Made by a program: the position numbers and the translations under genes. Below are positions 1-5,808 of a stretch of 5,808 bases of DNA, in pieces (the first letter of the stretch is position 1; every line of letters begins with the position of its first letter). This DNA comes from an uncultured Coriobacteriaceae bacterium (GTDB lineage: Bacteria > Actinomycetota > Coriobacteriia > Coriobacteriales > Atopobiaceae): contig CACXFF010000149.1 of NCBI GenBank assembly GCA_902766805.1, forward strand, positions 1-5,808, in the 5' to 3' direction. The notes beneath the pieces are model-generated. The model was not told where the DNA came from. It did no database searches and saw nothing but the letters and a program-made list of their open reading frames with translations.

Positions 1-1919
1 CCCAGCATGTCCAGGAAGCTCAGGGAGCTGGGCAGCGCGCGTGCCTGGGAGAGCTGCGGTATGGCCATGTTGGCCACGCGGCGCAGGCTGCTCACGAACT
101 CGCGCGTGGCGAGCTTGTCCAGCGTGAAGGCGTCGTCGGGGCGCTCGATGTCGTGCAGGTAGGACACCTTGCCGCGGCCCTGCGCGTCCAGGTCGAGCTG
201 CAGCATGCTGTCCTTGGGGATGTTGGGGAACGCGGCGACCAGGCTCACGCCGCAGTTCGCGCCGCGCCGCATGAGCTCCTTGAAGAGCTCGACGCTGTCG
301 AAGAGCTGCTTGTCCAGGGCGATCACCAGGTAATAGGGCCGGTCGCGCACGATGTCGGCGGGCGGGCGCGGGCGTACGAGGTCGTCGCCCAGCTGCTCGC
401 GCAGGTAGCTGCCCACCTCGTAGGCGTCGCGCTCCCGCGTGGCGAGGAAGCGCAGCGAGCCCGCGTCGTCCCAAAGGTGCGGGAGGTAGCGCACGCCCGC
501 CAGCGAGCCCTCGAGCTGCTCGGGACGCGCGAGCACGACGACCTTGCACTCGTCGTAGCTGTGCAGCACCGTCGCCTGGAGCAGGAACGCCTTGACGAGC
601 GCGCGCACCGAGCGCTCGTCGCCCGTGACGCCGCAGACCCAATGCTCCTGCAGCGACACGACCAAGGGCGCGCGCTCCAGGTACACGGGCGCCTCGGCGA
701 GCTCGTACATGCGCTCCTGCAGGTCGTCCTCGTCGAGCTCGAAGCGGCGCTGGGGATAGTTCACCTTGGCCTCAAGCGGCAGCCTGCCCAAGCCCAAGCG
801 CATGCTGAGGAAGTCGTCGTCCACGTTGCGGCGCTCCCAGAGCTTGTCCCCGCCAAAGGGATAGAGGGCGATCTCTTCCAGGGCGGGATAGTTGCTGCGC
901 ATCACGTTGCGCTCGCGCTGGGCCTCCGCAGCGATCTCGCCCTGCTTGGCCCGCAGGTACTGCGTGTACTTGGCGTGGCGGCGCGCCTCGTACTCCTTCT
1001 TCTGCTGGTCACTGTAGCGCTGGTTGAGCACCGGGAAGAGCAGCGAGGTCACCAGCGGCATGAAGTTGCCCATCATCGCCGACATGCCGCCGCTCGCGGC
1101 CGCGCCGCCCATGCGCAGGACCAGGGGGATCTTCGTGGAGTCCAGCGAGATCGGCGGCCCCTCGATCTGGATGTCCTGGGGTGCCAGCGCCTGACGGTGC
1201 CGCGGGGCGCGGCTGTAGACCGCGCCCGGGTCGTGCGCGGTCGGCAAGGCGCGGCTGAGCTGCGAGGTGCTGGTGAGGGGCGTCAGGCACCGGGAGCGCA
1301 CGGTCACGTCCTGGCGCCCGTCGTTGACGGAGAGGTAGCCCTGGCCCACGACGATCACCAGGCCCATGGCGTAGACGAAGTCGCCCAGGCGCAGCTCGGC
1401 CGTGGAGACGGCCTTGCCGTTCACGTAGCTTCCGTTGGAGCTGCCGAGGTCCTCGAGCTTCCAGCTGTCGCCCAGGCAGTACAGGCGCGCGTGGTGGTGC
1501 GAGACCAGGCGGTTCGCGCACACGATGTCGCAGTCCTCGGCGCGTCCCACCGTGACGTAGCTGCCCGGGAAGGCGAGGTAGTTGTGGAACGCCTCGCCCT
1601 GCTGCCCGGCGGACTCCACGTAGAGCAGCACGCGCCGCTCGCCGTCGAGCACGGGCACGAGCTTCTGGAGCTCCAGCGGCATGCGATGGCGCCGCTCGCC
1701 GTTGGGCAGGACGATGTGGGAGGGCGCCCGGCAGCACACGTACCACGAGCCGCCCTCCGCGAGCACGTAGACGCGCTGCGAGAGGCCCTTCAAGGGGAAG
1801 CTGCCGCTCGCGACCCCGCCTATCCACTGACGCTCCAGGCGTCCGTCCTGCCCCATGCACACCACGCGCAGGCCGTGGCCGGCGCCATAGGCTTCCACCG
1901 ATGCAGCTGTCAAGGACAT
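1..1919 (-). CDS. essC: Type VII secretion system (T7SSb) ATPase EssC, N-terminal 639 residues; gene runs off the left edge
   Basis: EssC is the membrane-anchored FtsK/SpoIIIE-family motor that drives WXG100/LXG substrate export in Firmicutes-type T7SS. I translated this strand by hand. ATG at 1919-1917 follows AAGGGG (1925-1930) by 5 nt, and the frame is open for 639 codons to the window edge. Residues 1-105 look like the degenerate first EssC FHA-like domain, without the usual FHA motifs. Residues about 110-190 are a canonical FHA domain: GR at 125-126, S140-x-x-H143, N162-G163 and N167-G168. IEGPP (252-256) leads into a short hydrophobic stretch (about 264-298). A charged helix then runs from about 301 to 340. 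The EssC/EccC hallmark LWERR...DDDFL..RLGLG lies at 360-378, and PHLWDD at 480-485. The Walker A motif of the first ATPase domain is not reached, so the 3' part is missing because of the window edge, not visible decay. The protein should be cytosolic apart from the membrane segment. FHA plus the LWERR block separates it from mycobacterial EccC, which lacks FHA. Confidence 0.93.
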   Translation of the reverse strand, partial: MSLTAASVEAYGAGHGLRVVCMGQDGRLERQWIGGVASGSFPLKGLSQRVYVLAEGGSWYVCCRAPSHIVLPNGERRHRMPLELQKLVPVLDGERRVLLYVESAGQQGEAFHNYLAFPGSYVTVGRAEDCDIVCANRLVSHHHARLYCLGDSWKLEDLGSSNGSYVNGKAVSTAELRLGDFVYAMGLVIVVGQGYLSVNDGRQDVTVRSRCLTPLTSTSQLSRALPTAHDPGAVYSRAPRHRQALAPQDIQIEGPPISLDSTKIPLVLRMGGAAASGGMSAMMGNFMPLVTSLLFPVLNQRYSDQQKKEYEARRHAKYTQYLRAKQGEIAAEAQRERNVMRSNYPALEEIALYPFGGDKLWERRNVDDDFLSMRLGLGRLPLEAKVNYPQRRFELDEDDLQERMYELAEAPVYLERAPLVVSLQEHWVCGVTGDERSVRALVKAFLLQATVLHSYDECKVVVLARPEQLEGSLAGVRYLPHLWDDAGSLRFLATRERDAYEVGSYLREQLGDDLVRPRPPADIVRDRPYYLVIALDKQLFDSVELFKELMRRGANCGVSLVAAFPNIPKDSMLQLDLDAQGRGKVSYLHDIERPDDAFTLDKLATREFVSSLRRVANMAIPQLSQARALPSSLSFLDML

Positions 1920-1963
1920 GGCGGCCCCTTCGTCGCTCTGAGTGAACCAACACAGGCCTTCTC

Positions 1964-1969
1964 AGTATA
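1964..1969 (-). promoter_or_regulatory. Possible -10 element of an essC promoter
   Basis: On the minus strand this reads TATACT, five of six bases of the TATAAT consensus, 47 nt upstream of the essC start codon. That would leave a leader of roughly 40 nt. No convincing -35 hexamer is found at 16-19 nt; the base run at 17 nt is GCGTCC. There is also no extended TG. It stands out because the surrounding DNA is very GC-rich and it lies in a true intergenic gap. An activator-dependent promoter would fit, but this is an inference from one hexamer. Confidence 0.4.
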
Positions 1970-2054
1970 GGGTCCGCATGCCGCAGGGACGCCGCGCAAG
2001 CCGTGGGCGGGGCGCATTCCCTGCTCTTTGGGCAATCGCACGTGTGGCTGGCGG

Positions 2055-2099
2055 GCCGCTTGGTACCAAAAAGACGTGGTCTCTTTGGTACCAAGCGGC
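2055..2099 (-). repeat. 45-nt palindrome (stem-loop) between the transporter gene and essC; possible transcript end or double operator
   Basis: Two perfect 16-bp arms, GCCGCTTGGTACCAAA at 2055-2070 and its reverse complement at 2084-2099, flank a 13-nt centre. In minus-strand RNA the centre also pairs (one G-U pair, then four Watson-Crick pairs), giving 21 continuous base pairs and a 3-nt CAC loop. In plus-strand RNA the same position is an A-C mismatch. The palindrome begins 13 nt past the transporter stop codon, where a terminator would sit, but no U tract follows; the next minus-strand bases are GC-rich. Each arm contains the self-palindrome TTGGTACCAA (2060-2069 and 2085-2094, centres 25 nt apart), so a protein-binding double site is an alternative. 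The structure is certain; the function is inferred. Confidence 0.85.
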
Positions 2100-2112
2100 G
2101 CTCCCCTGGAGC

Positions 2113-3303
2113 CTAGGCTTCGGGCTGCAGGTCAAGGCGTCGGTAGAGCGCGGTGACGCCCAGGACGGCCGCGAGCGCGATCACGAAGAAGCCGGCCAGC
2201 ACGCCGAGCGCCGCCTGCAGGCCCCATTGGTCTGCCACGAGGCCCGTGAGCGCGGTGAACGAGAAGCCGCCGATGCCCGTCGCGGCCGTGATCATGCCCG
2301 CGGCCGTGGCCGTGCGCTTGCCCGCGAAGGGAATCATCGTGGTGAGCACGCAGGGGTAGATGGCGCCGCTCGCGAGGCCCAGCGGCACGCAGAGCGCCAG
2401 CACGAGCTCGGACGACGGGGCGAAAGCGACCATGAGCGCCACGCAGGGGATGGTGATGACCGCGCCGAGCAGGATCTTGCGGGCGTGCCGCGCGAAATAG
2501 CCCACAAGCACGCGCGCCGGAATCATGACGGCCCAGTACAGCGACAGCGCCAGCTTGCCCGTCGAAGCGTGGAAGACGTCGGTGAACAGCGTGTCGACGA
2601 AGAACGCGAAGCCGTTCTCGAAGCCCACGTAGATCGCCATGATCACGCAGAGCAGCAGGATGGCCGGCAGCACGAAGTGCCCGTGTGCGCCCTCGCCCGT
2701 GCGCGCGGCCGGGGCCTCTTCGCGCGGCTCGGTGCCCGAGAGTGCCACACCCGCGAGCGCCAGGGCAGAGCCCAACCCGAGGAGCAGGAACAGCAGGCGC
2801 CAGTCCAGCCCGGCGTCCAAGTAGAACGCGACGACCAACGGCGACACCACCGCGCCCAAGGCATACATGGAGGTGAGGTAGCCTATCTTCTTGTCGCCGC
2901 TGCGCGGGTAGGCGTCGGCACAGGTGGCGATGGCGATGAACTGCAGGGCGCTCGTGGTGAGCCCCAGCACGAACATGGCGACGAGGAACCACATGCCCTC
3001 GCGCGAGAACCACACCGCCGCCGTGGCGACCAGCTGCAGGACGAGCATCGTGAGCATGCTCTTGGTCTTGCCCACGTGGTCGGCCCAGCCACCCAGCAGG
3101 ATGGGCGCCAGCATGTCGGCGAGAAGCTCCACGGCAGCGAACATGCCCATCGACGCAATCGTGAGGTCATAGCTCTGGCCGATGCTCCACAGGCTCGCCT
3201 GGTAGCCGCCCGACTCGAAGCCGTTCACGAAGATGATGAGGAACAGGGTGAGCCAGAGGAAGTCCCTGGGGGCCTTGTGCGTCTTCTGTGTGTCTGAGTG
3301 CAT
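2113..3303 (-). CDS. Major facilitator superfamily (MFS) transporter, 12 TM, substrate unknown
   Basis: This encodes a 396-residue inner-membrane secondary transporter, a usual MFS length. The ATG at 3303-3301 is preceded by GGGAGG (3310-3315) with a 6-nt spacer, a strong ribosome binding site; the stop is TAG. Twelve hydrophobic segments can be seen in two sets of six, split by a charged, Ala/Glu-rich cytoplasmic loop at about 190-208. The MFS motif A between TM2 and TM3 is GGWADHVGKTK (71-81). A weaker copy, VGYFARHARK, sits at 267-276 in the second half, as expected from the ancestral duplication. The C-terminal half (YVGFENGFAFFV, then LYWAVMIPARVLVGYF) is reminiscent of FHS-type sugar permeases, but this is a weak resemblance and the substrate cannot be named. 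The gene appears monocistronic: it has its own promoter-like sequence upstream and a large stem-loop just past its stop. It has no evident link to type VII secretion. Confidence 0.9.
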   Translation of the reverse strand: MHSDTQKTHKAPRDFLWLTLFLIIFVNGFESGGYQASLWSIGQSYDLTIASMGMFAAVELLADMLAPILLGGWADHVGKTKSMLTMLVLQLVATAAVWFSREGMWFLVAMFVLGLTTSALQFIAIATCADAYPRSGDKKIGYLTSMYALGAVVSPLVVAFYLDAGLDWRLLFLLLGLGSALALAGVALSGTEPREEAPAARTGEGAHGHFVLPAILLLCVIMAIYVGFENGFAFFVDTLFTDVFHASTGKLALSLYWAVMIPARVLVGYFARHARKILLGAVITIPCVALMVAFAPSSELVLALCVPLGLASGAIYPCVLTTMIPFAGKRTATAAGMITAATGIGGFSFTALTGLVADQWGLQAALGVLAGFFVIALAAVLGVTALYRRLDLQPEA

Positions 3304-3343
3304 GGAGCACCTCCCCGCGCGCCGTCCCTACGCAATTGCTTTC

Positions 3344-3373
3344 ATCCTACCCAGAAAGGAGGGACGCTGTCGA
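3344..3373 (-). promoter_or_regulatory. Probable sigma-A/sigma-70-type promoter of the MFS transporter gene
   Basis: On the minus strand, TCGACA (3373-3368, five of six bases of TTGACA) is followed after 18 nt by TAGGAT (3349-3344, four of six of TATAAT). The likely start point, around 3337, would give a leader of about 35 nt carrying the GGGAGG ribosome binding site. The site lies in the 141-nt gap after the ATPase gene, which suggests the transporter is transcribed separately. I saw no clear terminator for the upstream operon in this gap, so read-through is also possible. Confidence 0.5.
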
Positions 3374-3444
3374 GCTTATGCGCATGAGCCTCCCCCGTAC
3401 GGTGACTAGCGGAGGAGCTGCGGCGCGCGGGCGCACGAGAGGCG

Positions 3445-4968
3445 CTACAACTCGTCCAAGGAGGCGAGCCGTTCCGCCTCGCGCAGCAGGTCGAGACCCC
3501 GCTCTTGGAACATGAGGGCCTGGGAGTGCCGCGCGAACGAGTCGCTGCCGTGGGTGCTCACGAAGCGCATGAACACCGGGTCCACAGCCAGCTTGCCCAC
3601 CAGCAGCACCATCTCCTGCCCCTCGCCAAAGGCACGCTCGAGGAAGGCCAACACGTGGTCCAGCTGATCGCTGGCGCCCTCGACGCGCTCGCGCGCCGCC
3701 AGCGTCGCCTCGTTGAAGGGCGCCTTGGCCGCCTCGAAGCCGTTCGCATGCGCCCCGTCGCCCATGGACAGCAGCGCCACCGCGCGCCTGCTCGCCTCGA
3801 GCGTCTGCAGCGCACCCGCCAGCGCCGCCTGCCGTCCCGCGCTCGCGAGGCCTTTGCCACGCGCTTCGTCGAGCTCATGGCGCAGCTGGACCACCAGCTC
3901 CTCGGCACAGCTGAGGGCGCCGGCGCCTGCCAGCTCGGCCCGCGCACCCACCAGACGCTCGCGGGCGATGAGGACCGCCTCGTGCGCTGCGCTCGCGTCA
4001 CGCACCGCCTCCGCGACGGCGTCGGCCAGCATGTTGACGAGGGCCACGCGCTCGTCGAAGGGCGCCGCCTGCGCGCGGGCCGCGATCGCGTCGTCCACGC
4101 TGCCGTCCAGGATGTCCTCGACCTTGTAGTCGTCCCGGTAGCGGCCAAAGAGCTCGAGGTAGAGGGCGAAGTCCTCGGCGACCTCCGGGTCCTGCAGGTA
4201 CTGGCTCACGAGCGCGGCGTCGCAGGCCCTCCCCTGCCGCTCGTAGGCGCCCAGCATGCGGGAGAGGTCCTCCCAACCGCGCGCCGTGACGATGCGCGCG
4301 CCGCTCGCTGCCGCACGCACGCGGAAGAAGTTCTTGGGCTTGGCGCTGAGGTAGGTGGTGATGGCCGGATGCACGCCGTGCGCTGCGGCATAGTCGAGCC
4401 ATACGTCGAGGTCGGCCTCTACGTCAATCCTCTTCAGGCGGTCCATCATGGCGGGGTCGAAGTCGCGCGCCGCGCGGTTGTACTCGGGCGGGTTGCCGGC
4501 GCACACGATCGCCCAGCCTTCGGGCAGGTGGTGCTGGCCGAACTGCTTGTACTGCAAGAACTGTAGCATGGAGGGCATGAGGGTCTCGCTCGCGCAGTTG
4601 ACCTCGTCCAGGAACAGGATGCCCTCGGCGACGCCGCTCTCGCGGATCGCGTCGTGCACCGCCGCGATGATCTCGCTCATGGTGTAGCGGCTCACGCGAT
4701 ACGGCACGCCGCCGAACTCCTCCTCGGCGATGTAGGGCAGGCCCAAGGCGCTCTGGCGCGTGTGGTGCGTGATGGAGTAGCTCACGAAGGACACGCCCAT
4801 CTTCTCGGCCACCTGGGCCACGATGGCGGTCTTGCCCACGCCCGGAGGGCCCATGATGATGAGCGGGCGCTGCATGGCGAAGGGAATGCGCAGCAGCCCG
4901 CGCTCGTCGCGCTCCAGGTAGGCGCGCACCGCGCCTTCGATCTGCTCGCTGGCCTCACGTACGTTCAT
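3445..4968 (-). CDS. MoxR-type AAA+ ATPase with long helical C-terminal tail, partner of the upstream VWA protein
   Basis: This is a predicted cytosolic AAA+ ATPase (AAA_5/MoxR type) of 507 residues. The ATG at 4968-4966 is chosen because GAGGAG (4975-4980) precedes it by 6 nt and homology-like sequence begins there. The same frame is open a further 107 codons upstream, but that part overlaps the VWA gene and is low-complexity Arg/Pro sequence. Visible motifs are Walker A GPPGVGKT (40-47), Walker B ILFLDEV (117-123), sensor-1 Asn in AGNPPEYN (N159), a likely arginine finger in MMDRLKRI (R177), and a sensor-2-like Arg in TARGWEDLS (R230). All key residues are intact. The remaining ~270 residues are Ala/Glu/Arg-rich and look helical, with likely coiled coil around 310-450; no known domain is recognised there, and most MoxR proteins (about 300-350 residues) lack such a tail. 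In related modules the ATPase works with its VWA neighbour to remodel or activate a client protein; no client can be named here. Confidence 0.9.
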   Translation of the reverse strand: MNVREASEQIEGAVRAYLERDERGLLRIPFAMQRPLIIMGPPGVGKTAIVAQVAEKMGVSFVSYSITHHTRQSALGLPYIAEEEFGGVPYRVSRYTMSEIIAAVHDAIRESGVAEGILFLDEVNCASETLMPSMLQFLQYKQFGQHHLPEGWAIVCAGNPPEYNRAARDFDPAMMDRLKRIDVEADLDVWLDYAAAHGVHPAITTYLSAKPKNFFRVRAAASGARIVTARGWEDLSRMLGAYERQGRACDAALVSQYLQDPEVAEDFALYLELFGRYRDDYKVEDILDGSVDDAIAARAQAAPFDERVALVNMLADAVAEAVRDASAAHEAVLIARERLVGARAELAGAGALSCAEELVVQLRHELDEARGKGLASAGRQAALAGALQTLEASRRAVALLSMGDGAHANGFEAAKAPFNEATLAARERVEGASDQLDHVLAFLERAFGEGQEMVLLVGKLAVDPVFMRFVSTHGSDSFARHSQALMFQERGLDLLREAERLASLDEL

Positions 4969-4987
4969 GGGATACTCCTCGGGTCGT

Positions 4988-5004
4988 GCGTGGCGCCGCC
5001 ACGC
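4988..5004 (-). repeat. Small intercistronic stem-loop between the VWA and AAA+ genes
   Basis: A perfect 7-bp inverted repeat, GCGTGGC/GCCACGC, is separated by 3 nt. It lies within the 47-nt gap and ends 7 nt before the GAGGAG ribosome binding site of the ATPase gene. It is GC-rich and not followed by a T run, so it does not look like a terminator. It could affect mRNA processing or the ratio of the two proteins. Short GC-rich hairpins arise easily by chance at this base composition. Confidence 0.4.
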
Positions 5005-5015
5005 GGGTCGGGTGG

Positions 5016-5808
5016 TCAGTAGACGCTCATGCTCTCGAACTCCCCTGGGCGCAGGGTGAGCTGGATGGCCCAAGGAGGCACGAGCTCGGGACGGTGGTCC
5101 TCGTCGTAGAAGACGAACGCGCACTTGTAGGGCGGCATGCGCGAGGGATAGATGCCCCAGCCGTCGGTGAAGTAGATGAGCCCGCCCAGGTCTTGGAACG
5201 CGCCTTGGGCGAGCAGCTGCTCCACGTAGGCGAAGGCAGGGCGGAAGTCGGTGCCCCCGCCGCCGTAGAGCTTGATGTTGCGGCGCCACTGGTTCATCTC
5301 AGCGATGCTGCCGATGCGCGTGTCGGAGCGCACCTGCGTGTCGGCTTGGATGATGTGGACGTTCACCTGCTCGAAGAACGAGCCCGACCCCGCCAGCACG
5401 TCATAGGTGGCGTCCATGAAGGCCTGCACCACCTTGGGCGTGACCGAGCTGGAGGTGTCGATGACCACGCAGAAGTCGCGTATCGCCGTGCGCGTGCGGT
5501 ACTCGAGCGGCTCGACGAGCGGCATGTCGCCGTAGAGCTGCAGGCCATAGCTGTAGAAGACGTAGTCGAACTCGTCGTCGGACAGGCGCAGGTCCTCCTG
5601 GCGCACGGCGAACTGCCGCAGGAACGCGCGGTAGTCGCGCTCCTCGTGGGCGCCGACCTCCAGCACGCGCAGCAGGGTGCCCAGGCGCTCGCCGCTCTCG
5701 CGCGAGAGGGTCTCCAGGTCCACGCGCAGGGCCTTGGCCGCCCGCTCCCAGGCGTCGCGCGCCTCGGCCAGCTCGCGGGCGTCGGGCGTGAGCTGGCCGT
5801 CACGGGCG
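5016..5808 (-). CDS. VWA-like (DUF2201-type) MIDAS protein, C-terminal 263 residues; gene starts beyond the right edge
   Basis: The reading frame is open from the right edge (first full codon at 5807-5805) to TGA at 5018-5016. A GTG at 5723 could be taken as a start, but it has no ribosome binding site and coherent coding sequence continues upstream, so the gene is best treated as 5'-partial. Counting from the edge, residues 1-100 are a charged helical region. A von Willebrand A-like fold follows, with the complete metal-binding MIDAS set: D-T-S-S-S at 117-121, Thr in GGGGTDF (T186), and Asp in YFTDGWG (D215). The order (helical region, IDTSSS, GGGGTD, TDG) matches proteins annotated as DUF2201/VWA-like putative metallopeptidases. 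Any HExxH-type site would lie in the missing N-terminal half and cannot be checked here. The AAA+ gene follows 47 nt downstream, the usual order reversed or not depending on the lineage, and supports a two-protein ATPase/MIDAS module. No signal peptide or membrane segment is seen in the visible part. Confidence 0.88.
   Translation of the reverse strand, partial: ARDGQLTPDARELAEARDAWERAAKALRVDLETLSRESGERLGTLLRVLEVGAHEERDYRAFLRQFAVRQEDLRLSDDEFDYVFYSYGLQLYGDMPLVEPLEYRTRTAIRDFCVVIDTSSSVTPKVVQAFMDATYDVLAGSGSFFEQVNVHIIQADTQVRSDTRIGSIAEMNQWRRNIKLYGGGGTDFRPAFAYVEQLLAQGAFQDLGGLIYFTDGWGIYPSRMPPYKCAFVFYDEDHRPELVPPWAIQLTLRPGEFESMSVY

Noticed and set aside
153..1970. Long plus-strand open frame (605 codons) opposite essC
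   Set aside because: Its translation is Ala/Val/Arg/His-rich low-complexity sequence with no recognisable domain. The opposite strand encodes a clear EssC with intact FHA motifs. Long antisense frames are expected in DNA this GC-rich.
2012..2039. Imperfect inverted repeat GCGCATTCCC / GGGCAATCGC between the palindrome and essC
   Set aside because: Pairing requires bulges on both arms and leaves an 8-nt loop, which is too weak to claim as a separate element.
1009..2094. Minus-strand open frame (361 codons) out of frame with essC
   Set aside because: It is a frame-shifted shadow of essC with Arg/Ala/Gly/Pro-rich sequence. The essC frame itself is continuous, so no frameshift is implied.
1942..3297. 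Plus-strand open frame (451 codons) opposite the MFS transporter
   Set aside because: The translation is dominated by Arg, Glu, His and Gln, with no domain, and mirrors the third-position GC bias of the transporter gene. The minus strand has a full 12-TM protein with a good ribosome binding site.
3304..3444. Possible small gene or terminator in the 141-nt gap between the ATPase and transporter genes
   Set aside because: The plus-strand frame at 3288-3515 has no protein-like character and overlaps the ATPase gene. The GC-rich partial inverted repeats here are short and lack a T run. Only the promoter-like pair of hexamers is supportable.
3505..4566. Plus-strand open frame (353 codons) opposite the AAA+ ATPase
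   Set aside because: No domain is seen, and it lies opposite an ATPase with every AAA+ motif intact.
4969..5289. N-terminal extension of the AAA+ ATPase by 107 codons
   Set aside because: It overlaps the VWA coding region, is Arg/Pro/Leu-rich shadow sequence, and has no ribosome binding site comparable to GAGGAG at 4975-4980 before the chosen start.

Overview
This window comes from a GC-rich bacterium (about two thirds G+C by eye). It carries the start of a Firmicutes-type (T7SSb) type VII secretion ATPase gene, essC. An FHA-containing EssC in such GC-rich DNA fits Coriobacteriia (the Olsenella/Collinsella/Eggerthella kind of actinobacterium) best. That placement is inferred from protein character and base composition, not from a marker gene. 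No mobile element, CRISPR array, tRNA or rRNA was recognised.

All four genes lie on the minus strand, so transcription runs from the right edge to the left. From right to left: (1) the 3' part of a VWA-like (DUF2201-type) protein with a complete MIDAS metal site (5016-5808, 5' end outside the window); (2) 47 nt further on, a MoxR-type AAA+ ATPase with a long helical C-terminal tail (3445-4968), very probably in the same operon; (3) a 12-TM major facilitator transporter (2113-3303) with its own likely promoter; (4) after an intergenic region with a striking 45-nt palindrome, the first 639 codons of essC (1-1919), cut by the left edge before its first ATPase Walker A motif.

Functionally there are three units. 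The AAA+/VWA pair resembles the MoxR-VWA chaperone modules (RavA-ViaA, NorQ-NorD and relatives), in which the ATPase and the MIDAS protein together remodel or mature a client. The transporter looks like a one-gene transcription unit of unknown substrate. EssC is the membrane-bound motor of type VII secretion, and the remaining T7SS genes would lie beyond the left edge. Nothing in the sequence shows that the three units depend on each other.

The least explained element is the stem-loop at 2055-2099. Its minus-strand RNA can form an uninterrupted 21-bp stem with a 3-nt loop, and each arm holds a copy of the self-palindrome TTGGTACCAA. It lacks the U tract of a standard terminator.
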